Below, in pieces: positions 61,571-64,000 of a stretch of 64,000 nucleotides of DNA; within the stretch, counting starts at the first letter, position 1; each line of letters starts with the position of its first letter. Source of the DNA: DASZBX01 sp035943635 (GTDB taxonomy: Bacteria; Actinomycetota; Actinomycetes; Streptomycetales; Catenulisporaceae). Location of the stretch: positions 1 through 64,000 of the forward strand of contig DASZBX010000117.1 in NCBI GenBank assembly GCA_035943635.1, written 5' to 3'. The notes beneath the pieces are model-generated. The model did no database searches, had not been told where the DNA came from, and saw nothing but the letters and a program-made list of their open reading frames with translations. A program made the translations under genes and the position numbers.

Positions 61571-61696
61571 CTATCTGCTCGCCGGGCGCCAGCGGGGACA
61601 ATCGCAGAGTGCGCAGTCGCTGCCCTTGCGGTAGTGCTGATGGGCGGTCCACTCGTGGCCGCAACGGCAGAGCCGCCGTCGCCGGAAGATGTTCAC
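61571..61696 (-). CDS. Short cysteine-rich (zinc-ribbon-like) protein
   Basis: 41 residues from GTG 61696 to TAG 61571. The order Cys-x-Cys-Gly-His, then His-Tyr-Arg, then Cys-x2-Cys-x-Cys (CRCGHEW ... HQHYRKGSDCALCDCPRW) is far from chance composition and resembles small actinobacterial proteins with paired CxC motifs. The cysteines and histidines could bind zinc. The start is preceded by GGTGGGGG. It lies between the ICL-like gene and the glycoside hydrolase, all on the minus strand. Function unknown. Confidence 0.65.
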   Translation of the reverse strand: MNIFRRRRLCRCGHEWTAHQHYRKGSDCALCDCPRWRPASR

Positions 61697-61732
61697 GACG
61701 CGCCCCCACCATCTTGGATCCGTCATCCGCGC

Positions 61733-63268
61733 TCAGGCCGTCCACCGCGTCCAGCTCACGTCATCAAACCATACGGTGCCTGAGTTGCGCGCGCTTTTGA
61801 GCCAGATCTGCGCGAAGGCGGCGCCGGGCGGGGCCGTCGCGGCGGCTTGCAGTTCGGTCCAGCCGGTGTCGCCCGGGGCGAGCGCGGCGGAGTCGGCGCC
61901 GGTCATGAAGACGCCCTGGGCGTTGAACCAGCTGACGTTGACCACGGTCGTCCCGGTCGCTCCCTGGCCGCGGACCCAGGCCGTCACCCGGTACCCGCAG
62001 CCCGGCACCGTCTGCGGCTGCACTGGAACGGTGTAGAACCCCGGCATTCCCCCGTCGGAGCCCCGGCTGCCGGAGATGCGGGCCGACCCGGGTGCGTCGT
62101 GGCCGGTGGCCGGATCCAGCGCGAAGCTCGCCTGATCGGGCTCCCACAGCCGCCAGACCGCCGGGAGTTCGCCCTGGGGTGTGGTCACCGCCTGGGAGAA
62201 GTCGCTGTTGACGTCGTCGCTGACGGCCGCGGTCTGGAAGGCCTGGCGGATCACGGCCGCCGCGGGCTTGGGCGTCCCGTCGGTGTGCAGCAGCCCGAAG
62301 GCGTACTGGTCCGGCTGTTGCCGGCTGGGGATGGCGGCCTGGGTGAAGTCGTTCAGGGCCCAGGGGGCGGCGGCGCCGAGGCCGAGCGAGAGTGCGGCCT
62401 GCTCGACCACCTGGTAGTAGTGGGTCTGGTAGGCCTCCAGCGAGGCCGGTCCGGCCGGCAGGCCCGGCGGGGCGTCGTCGGCCGACGTCGCGAAGCCCGT
62501 CTCCCCGACGAACACCGGCTGCGGGGCCGCCGCGAGGACGGCTTCGTGCATGGTCGCGTAGGCGAGCCCGTCGGACGAGTAGTAGTGCAGGTCCCAGAAA
62601 TCGGGTTCGACCCGCAGCGCGGCCCGGAACGCGGTGATGTGCGCCGGCGTGGTGACCGAGAGGGCGACCGGGACGCCGGGCGCGTCGCTTTCGACGGCGG
62701 GGATCAGCGCGTCCAACCACTGATACACCTGGGGGTTGCCGATCGTCGACGGCGCGTCGAGTTCGTTGCGCACGTCGATGAACGCCAGGTGCGAGCCTGC
62801 GCTCAGCGGCGCGAGCAGGTCGTGGGCCCAGGTCACGCTGTCGGAGATGTCTGCGAAGTCGGTGAACTGGTCGAAGAGGGAGAGCTGGACCCGGAGACCG
62901 TGGCCGGCGGCCATGCCGACGATCTGCGCGAGCCGCGACTGCATGGCCGGGCTCGGGGTCGGAAATCCCATCACCTCCGGGAACACGGTGATCCGGACCG
63001 CGTTCGCCCCCAGGGTCGCGATCGTCGCGAAATCGTCGTCGATCTGGCCGGGGTTCCAGCGGGTCCACATGTACTGCCATCCGGCGTCGGACGGGAAGTA
63101 GTTCACGAGGTCGACGGCGCGCAGTTGTCGGCTCAGCGCGGACGTGCCGGTGTCGGCGTATCCGCAGGCCGGTGCGGTCGAGGGGGCGGACGACACCACT
63201 GCGGACATGGCCGCGGCGATCACTGCGACCGCCAGGCCGATCCGCAGCCAGATTTTGCCGTGCTTCAT
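61733..63268 (-). CDS. Secreted glycoside hydrolase (clan A barrel) with a C-terminal carbohydrate-binding-like domain
   Basis: 511 residues. A signal peptide or membrane anchor (about 8-28, IGLAVAVIAAAMSAVV) precedes a (beta/alpha)8 barrel to about 370, with acid/base Glu in DVRNELD near 168 and nucleophile Glu in FVGETGF near 254, the arrangement of GH5/GH39-type enzymes. The last 140 residues form a beta-sandwich (GYRVTAWVRG, WLKSARN, WFDDVSW) typical of CBM4/CBM9-like or discoidin-type modules. It should cleave an external polysaccharide. It is followed upstream, only 9 bases away, by a membrane-protein gene in the same operon. The precise specificity is not readable. Confidence 0.8.
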   Translation of the reverse strand: MKHGKIWLRIGLAVAVIAAAMSAVVSSAPSTAPACGYADTGTSALSRQLRAVDLVNYFPSDAGWQYMWTRWNPGQIDDDFATIATLGANAVRITVFPEVMGFPTPSPAMQSRLAQIVGMAAGHGLRVQLSLFDQFTDFADISDSVTWAHDLLAPLSAGSHLAFIDVRNELDAPSTIGNPQVYQWLDALIPAVESDAPGVPVALSVTTPAHITAFRAALRVEPDFWDLHYYSSDGLAYATMHEAVLAAAPQPVFVGETGFATSADDAPPGLPAGPASLEAYQTHYYQVVEQAALSLGLGAAAPWALNDFTQAAIPSRQQPDQYAFGLLHTDGTPKPAAAVIRQAFQTAAVSDDVNSDFSQAVTTPQGELPAVWRLWEPDQASFALDPATGHDAPGSARISGSRGSDGGMPGFYTVPVQPQTVPGCGYRVTAWVRGQGATGTTVVNVSWFNAQGVFMTGADSAALAPGDTGWTELQAAATAPPGAAFAQIWLKSARNSGTVWFDDVSWTRWTA

Positions 63269-63277
63269 CGGTTCCGG

Positions 63278-64000
63278 TCACCGACTCGACAGGCTCGCCA
63301 CGACGGTCTCGCCGTGCAGCGCGACTATCTGGACGACGCCTTCGCCGGTGACGGTGAGCGCGGGCGCGTGCCAGGTCTGGCCCGGGGCGAGGGCGATGTT
63401 CCACGTCGCCACAACGGTTCCGGCCTGACTCGCGACGATCCGTAGCATAGTGGCGCCGTGCCCGGGCGGCTGTTCCACGCCGACGAGCAGACGGCCGCCT
63501 GAAGGGTAGGCCCAGATCGCGACGGATGTTGCTCCGTCGGTATCGGCTGCGGCGCTGTCCGCGGAGTAGCGGACGGCCAGGACCGCTGCGGCGGTGAAGA
63601 CCAGGGCACCGGCCAGGGCGAGGGCGGGCGGGCGCGACGGCTTGAGCCGTGCTCTTGGTTCGTCGGATTCGGGTCCGGGGTCGGGCTCGGGATGGCGGGC
63701 ACCGACCCAGGCTGCGGCCAGGGTGGCGGCTGCCGACACGAGCGCGACGGGAACGGTGCTCAGCGCGTGCACGGCGGCGAGCGCGAGTCCGGCCAGGATG
63801 AGGAAGGCCAGGGTCAGACCGGCGGCCGGCACGACCGCGTCAAACCTGCTCCGGCGCATGAACCACAGAGCGAAGGCCAGGTCGCCGATCAGGCCCAGGC
63901 CCGCGACCAGCCGGACCGGCCCCGCCGATGATGCGCACACGGCGGCGATCGAGGCGAGGGCGAGCGCCGAACAGGCCGCCGGTATCCTGTGTCGGCTCGT
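63278..64000 (-). CDS. Membrane protein, 5' end beyond the window
   Basis: The frame stays open to the window edge (64000) with hydrophobic residues, so the GTG at 63940 is probably not the true start. Visible are about four hydrophobic segments (one crossing 63890-63960, then FLILAGLALAAVHAL, VSAAATLAAAWVGA and ALAGALVFTAAAVLAV), followed by an external beta-rich domain of about 110 residues ending at 63278. It resembles proteins of cell-surface polysaccharide loci but the family was not recognised. It lies 9 bases before the glycoside hydrolase and was probably transcribed with it. Confidence 0.65.
   Translation of the reverse strand, partial: TSRHRIPAACSALALASIAAVCASSAGPVRLVAGLGLIGDLAFALWFMRRSRFDAVVPAAGLTLAFLILAGLALAAVHALSTVPVALVSAAATLAAAWVGARHPEPDPGPESDEPRARLKPSRPPALALAGALVFTAAAVLAVRYSADSAAADTDGATSVAIWAYPSGGRLLVGVEQPPGHGATMLRIVASQAGTVVATWNIALAPGQTWHAPALTVTGEGVVQIVALHGETVVASLSSR

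Overview
The window is high-GC DNA with many GTG starts, translationally coupled genes and very rare TTA codons. With a modular type I PKS, an NRPS, a NarL-type two-component system and an S53 acid protease, this points to a filamentous actinomycete (Streptomycetales or Catenulisporales; the genus cannot be fixed from the sequence).

Layout. (1) 1-82 is a perfect 82-bp palindrome. It is followed by a plus-strand operon (318-3787) for meta-cleavage of an aromatic compound: extradiol dioxygenase, FAD hydroxylase and FAH-family hydrolase. (2) 3920-4735 is a decayed gene for a secreted protein. (3) 5224-7631 is a membrane-anchored GTPase-like protein translationally coupled to a single-pass membrane partner. 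(4) 7694-10703 holds a stand-alone REC protein, a NarL-type histidine kinase and a LuxR-type response regulator, followed by a convergent, shortened heme-oxygenase-like gene, a Sua5-type tRNA-modification enzyme and an SDR. (5) 13639-37926 is a P450 plus three type I PKS genes in tight coupling. The last gene carries the KSQ loading module and the second carries the thioesterase, so gene order is not colinear with synthesis. Predicted order: 25297 protein (loading, modules 1-2), then 14889 protein (module 3, fully reducing), then 21311 protein (module 4, no reduction, TE). This would give a short, doubly methyl-branched pentaketide-sized acid or medium-ring lactone. (6) 37986-38165 is a second, longer copy of the palindromic element from the left end. 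It is followed by an alpha/beta hydrolase, a small secreted protein, an S53 protease and an unrecognised membrane protein.

(7) 43835-60036 looks like a second biosynthetic locus. On the minus strand lie a FabL-like reductase (frameshifted here), a dimodular NRPS (C-A-PCP-C-A-PCP-TE; first A domain reads as serine, second proline-like), an unusual FAD-monooxygenase/condensation-superfamily fusion, a methyltransferase and an aminoglycoside-phosphotransferase-like gene. Divergent on the plus strand are an SDR lacking the usual catalytic lysine, a SnoaL-like protein and a KAS III enzyme; a calerythrin-like EF-hand gene sits between the two arms. Ketosynthase, enoyl-reductase and acyltransferase functions beside an NRPS that starts with a C domain suggest an acylated dipeptide product.

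(8) 60113-64000 has a scar joining a TetR fragment to an aldo-keto reductase fragment at a CCGG-repeat tract, then an ICL/PEP-mutase family enzyme, a short cysteine-rich gene, a secreted glycoside hydrolase and a membrane protein running off the window. No tRNA, rRNA, CRISPR array or transposase gene was seen.
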